From Erodium maritimum (Eukaryota; Streptophyta; Magnoliopsida; Geraniales; Geraniaceae), in assembly GCA_963921825.1 (NCBI GenBank), contig OY997591.1, positions 15,929,515 through 15,993,514 of the forward strand: DNA of 64,000 bases, written 5' to 3'. Positions 1-9,723 of this stretch are shown one piece after another. Made by a program: the position numbers and the translations under genes. How positions within the stretch are numbered: position 1 is the stretch's first letter; each line of letters opens with the position of its first letter. A model generated the notes under the pieces. It saw only the letters and a list, made by a program, of their open reading frames with translations. It searched no databases and was not told the DNA's origin.

Positions 1-1729
1 GACCAAGGCCGTAGTCATCACCGACGAGGCAGCAGGGAGGCGGCGGGAAGAGACTGGGTTAGGGTTTCTCCTATACTTGATTTGTTTGAACCCTAGGAGA
101 AATTTCTGATCAGTTTGTATCAAAATTTCCAGGAAAACCAGTTGAGGTGGCCATTGCTCGTCACTTGAAAGTTTCCTGGAAGAGATTTTTTCTATGACAG
201 AAAAGTTTCGAGTTTTTGTTGCTTTCATCACAAATCCCTCGAAACTGCTACTTTTTTATTTTATTTTCTTGGGTTTTGTCTTTAAATTCAATAGGGTATT
301 AAGTCCAAATTAGTTTTAAAACCAACACTTTTTTTGTTTGAACATAATTATTTATTAATAATTAATAAATATTATAAATCGAATAATATAAATGTTATAT
401 CCGTCAATCATTTTCAAAAATCCGAGGGATGACTAGCAAGATGAGTAGTTTTCGACAAGGGCGATGCATCGCCTAGATAAACCGCCAAGTTGGTCTTTCG
501 TATCGACTCTATAGAGAGATACGTCGAAGGAAAGATCCGACTGAAAACGCCACCAAAGACAACAACCACACCTACCGGAAGACTGAGATTCCGACAGAGA
601 GGACACCATTGAACAAACAACATAAAAAAACTAAATGAAAAAGACAACAATGACAAGCAAAAACTAATCGCGGTCGACCTCTGATGTTCGGGGTGAGGAG
701 GGCGCCGTCGTCGAGTGTAGGTCTGATCCTCTGGGGGCTGGTGCACGAATTTGGCCGGATAAACATGATATGCAAGAGCACGACTGAACGAATCAGATTG
801 CGGTGTTTCGACGAAAGATGGGCGCATATCTGACCATTTGACCTGAGAAAGGGCGTGATGGAGAAGCTTGGCCAGAGAAGTCTTTGTCATCGGGATAAAA
901 GGCCGGAGAGGGGAGCTAGCAGTCGACCATCATCGTAGGAGGAAAGGGCCCGAGGCAGCTGACCTCTGGTGTCGGAAAAAAAGTCTGGTAGAGGGAGGAG
1001 CCTGTTGTGGGGAGAGCTGGCGGACCCACCTTGTAGATTCGCCCTGCACAGCAACAAGGAGGCAGCAAACAAACAATAAAGAGGACACGACCGGAGGAGC
1101 ACGATGGAGGAGTTCCCCCTAGCATGCCCCATGCCAGGAAGCGACAACAAAACTCGCTGGAGAGCAAGGGAAACCAGATTTGGCTCGATACCACCCTAAC
1201 AAGGGGAGCGCCAACAGATTTGTGGCCAGCCAGAGATTTCAGGGTGGATCTAGAGGAGGGAACCATCTTCCCAGAGGCAGAAGACGCCGTCCTCGAGGCT
1301 GGATTCAAGTGGAGCTGCACGAATGGGCCCACCGATAAAACTCCCATGACGAGGGGGCCCTGAAATTGGAGATACACGACAAGTCTCGTCGCAAAACTCC
1401 AGTAATAATGACAGCAACTACAAGTCTCCGATTGTGGCACGACAATAGCGAGGTTTGATAGCAAAGGAGGAATAAGGAAGGAGGGGGAGGAAGGAGAGGA
1501 AAAGAAGGAAGAGAGGATGGGATGAGCGCTACCAGCAACCCTAGTAGCCATGACGATGACTATGTGCGGAAGAGAGGACTCTCTTTTAGGGTTCACCTTT
1601 ATATATGTGTTTTTGAACAAACACTAGGAATAATATATTAACCATTTTTAAATAACCAATATCACTCTTATTAAAAAGAAAATTGGTAGTAAGTTCTCAA
1701 AGCTAGCTACTTTTGCTTGTGCATAAACG
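1..1729. other. Left flank, no gene recognised
   Basis: I see no recognisable gene here. The longest open frame lies on the minus strand at 916-1620 (234 codons). It is rich in Ser, Pro, Leu and Cys and matches no domain I recognise. A second minus frame at 414-890 has the same character. The composition (aaccctaa-type start near 1595, GC-rich CT-rich body) resembles the non-coding LINE-like units found elsewhere in this window, but I found neither a poly-A tail nor a target-site duplication. The last five bases (1730-1734, caact, just outside this entry) are the left TSD of the adjoining retrotransposon. Confidence 0.4.
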
Positions 1730-1734
1730 CAACT

Positions 1735-4207
1735 TGTAAGAACCGCCCCCGGTCGATCTCGGTCGAACCGGAGGTTTTCGGCGAAAGTTGACTTTTTGTC
1801 GGAAAAGTCATCCGATGACTCCGGGAGCCATTCGGGAGCTTTTTGGGGCCCAAAAAGCTTAGCCGTCGTTACGATTAGTTTAATTGGGCCGTTTCCTTTA
1901 TAATGACTGTAATTGGGAAAAAGTCAACTGTCGGTCAACTTTGGTCAATCCTTGAGATTTAAAGAATTAATTAATGGTGTGTTGAGATATTTTGCTAGAG
2001 GTGGTCCCCACTATGGACACATGTCCATAGTGGCTTGGGTGAGAAGAAACAAGGTCTAAAGACCCTTATACCCTTAAAAGCTTGGGCATGAAAGGCAAAG
2101 AAGCAAGGAGGCATATTGGACAATTCAAGGGTAGGTTAAAGCCCTCATTTGGGTCATTTTTCACCCACTTTTCAGCGTTGGCCGAAATTGAGAGAGGAAT
2201 GAAGAAGAAAAGAAGCTTAGGAAGCTTGAAGAAGAAGAAAGGAGGAAAAATAGTGTCTTGAGCCCATTTGCTACCCAAAACCTCTCAAAAACTCTTGTTT
2301 CTTCACCTATTCTCCATTCTCAAGGTAAATCCCCAACCATTTTTTGTTTTTGATGGATTTGATTCATGGGTTTTTAGGAGAAATGAGGAACTTTGTTGAA
2401 TTTTGGAGTTTGGGGTTTGGATGATGAAGTTTTGGAGAAAAATGATTTTGGATGATTGATTTTGTTGAGTTTTGTGGAGTTTTGATGAAGACCCATGGTG
2501 GGTTTTGCAGTAGAGAAGTTTGTGGACTGTTTTGAAGCTTTAGAAGGTCATCAATGGAGGTTTTGGGGGTAAATTTCGTGGAAAACCGAGGCTGGAGGAA
2601 GAAGACGCTGAACAGTGCCAGACACGGGCACCGTGACGGGAGACGTCACGGCTCCGTGAGGGAGACCGTGACGGCGTCAATCACGGCTCCTTGAGGAGAA
2701 CGGTGACGGCCTGGACCACGGATTCGTGACCAGATCCGTGGCGCAGCCATCAAGGCTCCGTGACCCGAACCGTGACAGACCTGAGTTGGGCCTCTTGGGC
2801 CCATTTTGCTGAATTTCGAGTAATTGGGACGGTTATCTTTAACCGAGTCCTTTTGGGGTTAATTGGGAATGTTTTCCTTTTTAAACCTTTGTGAATTACT
2901 CTTGATTCGCGAATTGTTTTGTGATCCAAGACTTTGTACCCGAGCTTGACGGAGGAGGAGGCCCTTGGATCTCATGACGTGGAGAAGGTAGCTAGCCAGG
3001 TCGTCAGCAGCTAGGATTGGATTACTTTGACTTTGAGGTAGGGAAAGTAGCGACTACCGGTTTAATTACGGAAAGTTACTAGTATGCCTTTAAGATAATA
3101 ATAATAACCAGAAAGGTCCTAGTTTGCATATAGGATATGATTCACTAGAATAACCGCTTTCAATTACAATAATAAACAGAAGAGTCTTAGTTTGCATATA
3201 GGATGTGATTCACTAGAATAACCGCTTTCAATTACAGGAAATTGTCGTGCTGATAGAATGGCCATGTCGAGCCTTAGGGTTGCGTGTTGATTGTGATGCC
3301 ATGATCTATGATTGAGATGCATGATGCTTGTTGTAGCCGTTGATTAGATTTAGAGTCATAATAAGATATACTCGGTGTAGCATGTTGTTGCTATGTTTGG
3401 GTAAGTGTGTCATGCGTGATGTGATGTGAACCATTGATTGTGATATGATCGGGTGAGTGATAGACCGATATGTGTGTTATGGTGAGTTGGCTCAGTTGGT
3501 ATGTTGTGGTCGAACTATGTCATTGTGATGTGTGTTATTCTCTTGATGTGTGTTCCAAGAGGAGGTGTGTCCGGTATGATACCTACACTGAGAGAGTATG
3601 TCGGTGTAGGGTATCGAGGACGAGGATGGTGTGATCATTGGCCCGATGCTATGTGGTCCAAGAAGGCGTACGACCGAGGTATGTGCCGCTCCGGTATGCA
3701 TGAGGCCCCGAGTCTACATGACGGGAAGACATCCGACTGAATGTATTGCTGGTCAGGGATGTTACCCCGAGTCTACGTGATGGGAAAATGTCGGGACCGA
3801 TACTGTGTGTTCCGGTACGATACTGTTAGTAGTTATGCTTTGCTAGTATGCCCTAATTGGACGGTTACTCGTGTGGTGAAAGGATGTTCATAACCTTAAC
3901 TACTTTTCCTATTGAGTGAAAGCTCACCCCTTTACCTTGTTGTTGTTCAGGTCTTGAGCGGGAATTGTGCTAGCGGGATTCTCGGTGCTTGGGAGCTAGC
4001 GAGGGTCTTGTTTAGCTGTCTAGAGACGTACTGTTATTTTGAAGTAAACACTTATTTGATGGTTTTTATGAGTTGTTGACTCTTTTTATCGGATTTATGG
4101 ATTAAAGATTATTATTTTAAGATTTATTTCCTTTAAAATTGCTTTAATTATTTATCACCTTAAGTTCATGTCTCGAGTCCGGTCAAAACCGGATTTGGGG
4201 TGTGACA
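1735..4207 (+). repeat. 5' LTR of the chromovirus
   Basis: It starts tgtaagaaccgcc and ends ggtgtgaca. It aligns along its length with the 3' LTR, except for about 170 bp missing near 3825 that the 3' copy keeps at about 11824-11990. It also lacks one copy of a ccgtgacgg-type motif near 2620. A GC-rich block at about 2610-2780 contains repeated cgtcacgg/ccgtgacg palindromic units. A conserved gagtgaaagctcacccc block lies at 3911-3935, followed by a gagacgtac motif at about 4022. Confidence 0.93.
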
Positions 4208-4210
4208 ATT

Positions 4211-4223
4211 TGGTATCAGAGCC
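4211..4223 (+). other. Primer binding site, initiator tRNA-Met
   Basis: tggtatcagagcc lies three bases after the 5' LTR. It is the standard plant initiator tRNA-Met complementary primer site for minus-strand DNA synthesis. It fixes the element's orientation and the LTR boundary. Confidence 0.93.
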
Positions 4224-5076
4224 AGGTTTTCATTGAAATTGTTTTTCAAAACCTCGGACCGTACGTCGATTAGGTGGGTAGAGTTGGGTCGTTAAGTTAC
4301 CGTGTGTCGGTCACGCAAGTCGGAGATGTCCTACGCGTAAAAGCGAGACAGAGAGAGTCTCGGGTTGGTGGGTTGTTCGGTCTAAGTACCGTGTGCCTGT
4401 GGCGAACATGTGTGGTTGGTGTCACTATTTGAGTTAAACTGTTTTCCGAGTGTGAACCTGGCCGGGCGGTAAGAGTGAAATTACCGAGACCCGAGGTGTG
4501 TGGTTGCTAAAACTGGTTGTGTGCTGTGATTGTGTCGAGTGCTGTGTGCAGGTTGTAAATTGGTTGTCCCGCATAAGCGGATGGTTAGTGCAATTTACGA
4601 ACGAGTCATGCCCGATTTTCTGCAGAAACTGAAGTGTATGTACCATCACGATTCGGCTATAGGGGCCACTATAGCCGGACGTGAATGGGGGGATGTCGAG
4701 TGGTTGCAACGTAATTCGGGGACGCTTGAACCGGGTTGTAACGACGCGATGTCAACATGAATGTTATGTTAGAAAGAGGACGTTCTAAGAATTTAAATCT
4801 AAGTTGATGTTGTCTATTATGTAATTGATGTGTGGTGGGTGCATTGTGGAGTGATTGACTGTGTGTAACCTCGCTGTTTGACTGTGTCTAATCTCGCTGT
4901 TTGACTGTGTGATATGTGCACTGTTGTGTGAAATTGTGTGACTATACTATACTGAGTATAATATTACTATGAGTACTAGTGTGGTGGACTGTGAGTGACG
5001 TTAATTATTTTAAGCACGTCGTTCTTTAAGAGTAAGAAACTGAACATGTGCGTTATCCGTGCAGCGGATTTACGAC
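4224..5076 (+). other. Untranslated leader of the chromovirus
   Basis: This is an 850-bp stretch between primer site and gag start. The small open frames here (for example 4530-4760) resemble no family. It contains a short repeated phrase, gctgtttgactgtgt, near 4870-4905. It presumably carries packaging and dimerisation signals, but none can be identified by sight. Confidence 0.6.
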
Positions 5077-6250
5077 ATGGCACCGACTTACGTTCCGCGA
5101 GGCACGAGGAGACGACCCGCTAGAGGCCGAGGACAGCCATCGACGGCTGAGTCTACAGGGGCGACTAGTGCCCAAGGTGCACCCGCTGAGGGGCACGAGA
5201 GGGTAGAGACTACCCAGGCGGCAGCTCTGGAGGAGCTGACTCGCACTGTTCAGGGATTGGTCGCAGCCTTTGCCCGGAGAGAGGCTAAGGTCCGACACCG
5301 GAGGTTGTGCCTGCTGCCACTGAAGCAGCCACTGAGGGACCTAGTCAGGTCGACAGTTACACTACGCAGGCGCTGCAAGACTTTCGCAGACTAGGCACAC
5401 CTGGTTTTTCCGGGGAGCCAGATCCCGAGGCAACCGAGAGGTGGCTGGAGCGGATCACCCGCAACCTGGACTCGCCCGGGGTATTGAGTGGTGGCATGAG
5501 AGTTTCGTTCACAACCTTTCATCTGGAGGGAGAGGCCTACCATTGGTGGCAGCGCGAGCGGGCGCGGGTAGGAGATGACTTTGGGCTGTTCGGACATCGA
5601 TTTTTAGAGCAGCACTTTCCCCAGTCGGTACTGGACAACATGGATCAGCAGTTCCTAGAGCTGCGACAGGATGGACTGTTAGTGTCCGAGTACGAGGCGT
5701 GGTTCACCTCCCTGTCTCGTTTTGCTCAGGAGATGGTACAGACTAAGGCTCTCCGTTGCCGACGTTTTGAGGCAGGTCTTCGCCCGGCGATTACGGATCG
5801 GGTCGCTGTTTTGAGGACCCAGGTATACTCATACCTGGTGGATCAGGCCTTGGCTGTGGAGCGACGCCTCCGTGAGACAGCCAGAGTTCGGGAGGTTAGG
5901 CCGAGGCCGAGCAGTTTCTTGAGACCATCTGAGTCTCGTGATCCGAGGAGGTAGAGGACCTCAAGATCGTTCCAGTCCCAGCCACAGTTGAGAGGACCGC
6001 GACATGTCGGGTCAGTGGCTTCTATTGGACCTTCCATGTCAGGGCGCACGTGCTACGGATGTGGGCAGCCGGGCCACATGGCTCGAGACTGTCCGAGGAG
6101 CAGCGGACCAGTGGACCGTCCGGCGGGTAGACCTGAGGAGAGGTCGAGTGTCGGGCCACCGCTATGGCACCGGTGTGCTCGGCCAGGACACTTCGCTTCC
6201 AGGTGCCCAGATCGGTTTTTGGAGGTGTCGGCCCCGCGACCACAACAGTC
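5077..6250 (+). pseudogene. gag polyprotein with CCHC zinc knuckle, frameshifted
   Basis: Gag forms the cytoplasmic particle that packages element RNA. The ATG at 5077 opens a basic, Arg/Pro-rich start. The frame shifts near 5300 and continues in a second frame from about 5307 to a stop at 5952-5954. The middle (about 5430-5740) has the retrotransposon gag core, with a HWWQRER-type motif. After the stop the same frame resumes and encodes a clear CCHC knuckle, CYGCGQPGHMARDC, at 6051-6092. A second knuckle follows near 6165. Its first cysteine position reads Trp (WHRCARPGHFASRC), so it should not hold zinc. One frameshift and one stop make the copy non-functional. Confidence 0.88.
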
Positions 6251-6929
6251 GCAGACTGGGCAGACGCCACAGTTCCAGCAGCGTCAGGCTCAGACGCAGA
6301 GAGCTCCGAGGCAGGCAGCGAGTGCGCCAGCGCCGAGGCAGAGAGCCGTGCAGCAGGTGGCACAGCAGGGTCGGGTGTATACGGTCATCGACTCCAGAGC
6401 TGAGGGACGTCACGCCGGGCATGAGGCTACTCAGGGTACGTGCTTGCTTTATAATTCGTGGACGTCTTTCTTATTTGATACTGGAGCATCTCATTCTTTC
6501 ATCTCTTCTTCTGTTGCTCGTATGTTGGGGTTGAGGGTGGAATTTCTGAGTCGACCTTTATGTCTTGGCACCCCTGTTACGGGATAGGTAGTTTTGAGTA
6601 CTGTTTGTCGGGCTTGTGAGATCCGAGTGGCTGATTGCCCGTTTTATGGTGATTTGCTTGTGTTGGACATGACGACGTTTGACATGATCTTGGGGATGGA
6701 CTGGATGACAAGGTGTCGGGCGTCGATCGACTGTTATCGTCGGCAGGTGACCGTAGTATCAGGCGACACGATCGTCACTTGCGTCTTGGGCAGTAGGAGT
6801 GGAGTTCTCCTGTCTGCGTTGACTATGGGAGATGAGACGGAGACCGTGCAGAGTAGAGAGCTACCGAGAGTGGTATGCGAGTTCCCGGAGGAGCTGTCAG
6901 GATTACCACCACGCGCAAGGTGGAGTTAA
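6251..6929 (+). pseudogene. Aspartic protease region of the chromovirus pol
   Basis: The retroviral-type aspartic protease cuts the gag-pol polyprotein. The active-site motif DTGAS is encoded at 6477-6491, preceded by the hydrophobic FLF typical of plant Ty3/Gypsy proteases. The downstream FDMILGMDWM motif (about 6687-6720) is the usual second conserved block before reverse transcriptase. An in-frame stop lies at 6585-6587, between these two motifs. The frame must shift again near 6890 to enter reverse transcriptase. The sequence upstream of the active site is a Gln/Arg-rich linker joining gag to protease. Confidence 0.85.
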
Positions 6930-8160
6930 GGATCGACTTGATCCCGGGTACGACGCCAATATCTATGGCCCCGTATCGGTTTGCACCAACCGAGTTGGTC
7001 GAGCTGAAGCGACAACTCGAGGAGCTTCGAAAGAAGGGATTCATCCGACCGAGTGCTTTGCCGTTGGGAGCACCCTCCCTCTTCGTGAAGAAGAAGGGTG
7101 GAGCGTTGAGGATGTGCATCGATTACCGGAAGTTGAACCGAGTTACGGTGAAGAACCGTTATCCGATGCCGATGATCGATGACCTGTTTGATCAGCTGAG
7201 AGGAGCGAAGTGCTTCTCGAAGATTGATCTTTGATCAGGGTACTATCAGTTGAGGGTTCGGGAGGAGGATGTGGAGAAGACCGCATTTCGGACTCGGTAT
7301 GGGCACTACGAGTTCTTGGTGATGCCGTTCGGGTTGACGAATGCACCTGCAACGTTCATGGACTTGATGAACGGTATCTTCCGACCCTACCTGGATCAGT
7401 TCGTCGTGGTGTTCGTAGACGACATTCTGATTTATTCGCCGAGTGAGGAGGCGCATGAGGAGCATTTGAGGACAGTTTTGACATTGTTGCGCACTCACCA
7501 GTTGTACGAAAACCTGGAGAAATGTGAGTTATGACTCGCCGAGGTGAAGTTCCTCGGGCATGTTGGTCTCGAAGTAGGCGCGGCCCAAGAGTGTCTTTGA
7601 GATCCGCAGCTTCCTAGGCTTGGCAAGGTACTATAGATGGTTCGTCTAGGACTTCTCACGTCTGGCCGCGCCGATGACTGCCTTGACACGCAAGGGAGCT
7701 GAGTTCCGAGCTGAAGGCTCGTTTGACCACCGCGCCCGTGTTGATAGTGCTGAAGCACGGGATCGGTTATGACGTGTATTGTGATGCGTCCGGTGAGGGA
7801 CTGGGGTGTGTGTTGATGCAGTCCGGGAAGGTAGTGGCATATGGCTCTAGACAGTTGAAGACACATGAGCGCAACTACCCGACCCATGATCTAGAGTTGG
7901 AAACAGTTGTCTTTGCGCTGAAGAGCTGGCGACACTACTTGTATGGAGAGCGATTCCGGGTGTTTTTGGATCACAAGAGCCTCAAGTACATCTTCTCCCA
8001 ACGCGACTTGAACATGCGCCAGAGGCGATGGATGGAGCTGTTGGAGGAGTATGACTTTGAGCTACTCTACCACCCGGGCAAGGCGAACGTCGTCGCCGAT
8101 GCCCTGAGTAGGAAGTCGAGTCACAGCCTTGCTAGTATATCTGTCCGAGAGTGGGACATG
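6930..8160 (+). pseudogene. Reverse transcriptase and RNase H of the chromovirus, broken
   Basis: This region copies element RNA into DNA. Frame 2 from about 6875 encodes the RT fingers and palm: the [11 protein letters not shown] block near 7108-7140 and the catalytic FVDD box at 7412-7423. A TGA at 7232-7234 interrupts the conserved KIDLRSGYYQL-type motif exactly at the Arg position. The frame ends at 7534. The next 190 bp is rearranged, and reading resumes in frame 1 at about 7723 with RNase H: YCDASGEGLGCVL near 7771-7815 and the LEPLVFALK-like block at about 7890. One stop and one frameshift disable it. Confidence 0.88.
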
Positions 8161-9687
8161 ATGGAGGAGTTGAGCACGTTTCGGCTCGAGCTCGATGAGA
8201 TCACCGATGGCGTGGCCATGTGTTCGTTGGTGGCGCAGCCCATACTAGTTGCCCATGTGCTGGAGGAACAAGCCGGGGATGCCGAGGCGGCAGGGATCAG
8301 AGAGAGGATTATCAGCGGTGTTGACACCGAGGGCTGGGAGCAAGGTACTGATCTGGGTCTACGATACCGAGGAGGGTTGTTTGTGCCACGCGATTGTAGA
8401 GATGATGTGTTGAGACAGTCTCATCACTCCCGTCTTGCTGTGCACCCGGGTCGCACCAAGATGTATCGGGATATCCGACGGCAGTTCTGGTGGAGCGGGA
8501 TGCGTAGAACAGTCGCAGAGTTCGTTTCGAGATGCCTCACCTGTCAACAGGTAGAGGTCGAGCATCAGCGTCCCGCCGGTTTGCTACAACCACTGCCGAT
8601 CGCGGAGTGGAAGTTGGAGCACGTCACGGTGGACTTCGTGAGTGGCTTGCCGAGGTCACCGAGAGGGCACGACGCAATTTGGGTGGTGGTCGACCGACTG
8701 ACCAAGTCGGAACACTTCTTGTCCATGAGGATGATGGATACGGTTGACACTTTGAGCCGGTTGTATGTTCGGGAGATCATCCATCTTCACGGGGTTCCGG
8801 TGTCGATTGTGTCCAATAGAGATCCGCGTTTTACCTCCAGATTTTGGGAGAGCTTGCAGAGAGTGTTGGGGACCGAGATCTTGCTTAGTACAACGTATCA
8901 CCCACAGACCGACGGTCACTCAGAGCGCACTATTCAGATACTAGAGGACATGCTACGAGCTTGTGTGCTGGACTTCAGAGGGTCATGGTAGGACCACTTG
9001 CCATTAGCGGAGTTCGCCTACAACAACAGCTTCTAGGCTAGTATTGGGATGGCATCGTTTGAGGTGTTGTATGGTAGGCCGTGCAAATCGCCCGTGTGTT
9101 GGGAAGAGGTGGGAGACCGGAGTCTACTTGGTTCGGAGCTTGTCCAGGAGACGACCGAGAAGGTCGCACTGATTCGGGATCAGTTGAGGACCGCGCAGAG
9201 TCGTCAGAAGAGTTAAGAAGATAGACGGCGCATGCCTCTTGAGTTTTCGGTTGGTGATCATGTGTTTCTGAGGGTGAGCTCGAAGAAGGGCCTATTGCGG
9301 TTCAACTGTGGCGGAGGCAAGTTGGCCCCGCGGTTTATCGGACCTTTCGAGATCTTGAGCAGAGTTGGAGTTGTTGCATATCGCCTTGCATTGCCACCAC
9401 AACTCGAGAACGTTCATAACGTCTTCCATGTATCCTAGCTGCGGAAGTACACTACGAACCCCTCCCACGTGATTGAGTGGACGGACATCGAGGTAGCTGA
9501 GGATGTTTTGTATGAGGAGCAACCAGTCAGGATTTTGGATAGACGAGAGAAGGCCTTGCGTGGCAGGACTATCCCACTGGTACGTGTGCAGTGGAAGCAT
9601 CGCGGAGCAAAGTCAACTTGGGAGTGCGAGGATGAGGTTCGTGCGAAGACACCAGCTTGTTCGACCCTTCAGGTACGTCTGTTTTAA
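8161..9687 (+). pseudogene. Integrase with chromodomain-like tail, mutated
   Basis: Integrase inserts the cDNA, and a C-terminal chromodomain would steer it to marked chromatin. The HHCC zinc domain is readable at about 8422-8550 (HH...CLTCQQ). The catalytic core begins with the Asp of VDFVSGLP at 8632-8634. The second catalytic Asp, expected in an SDRDPRF motif, is read as Asn at 8815-8817 (SNRDPRF). The Glu is kept in HSERT at 8923-8925. Stops lie at 8989-8991, near 9216 and at 9436-9438. The GPY/F region (GPFEILSRVG) and a chromodomain-like end (VQWKHRGAKSTWE, about 9580-9620) follow. Confidence 0.88.
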
Positions 9688-9707
9688 ATTTCGAGGACGA
9701 AATTCTT

Positions 9708-9718
9708 TTAAGGGGGGG
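9708..9718 (+). other. Polypurine tract
   Basis: ttaaggggggg sits five bases upstream of the 3' LTR and primes plus-strand DNA synthesis. The preceding cgaggacgaaattcttt is the usual end of the coding region in this lineage. Confidence 0.88.
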
Positions 9719-9723
9719 TAGAT

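Noticed and set aside
916-1620. 234-codon minus-strand open frame
   Set aside because: Low-complexity Ser/Pro/Leu/Cys composition with no domain; it looks like chance opening in CT-rich non-coding repeat DNA.
4211-4223. tRNA-like text (tggtatcagagcc)
   Set aside because: It is a primer binding site, complementary only to a tRNA 3' end; no cloverleaf is present.
6022-6422. Overlapping minus-strand frames over gag
   Set aside because: Antisense shadows of the GC-rich zinc-knuckle and linker region.
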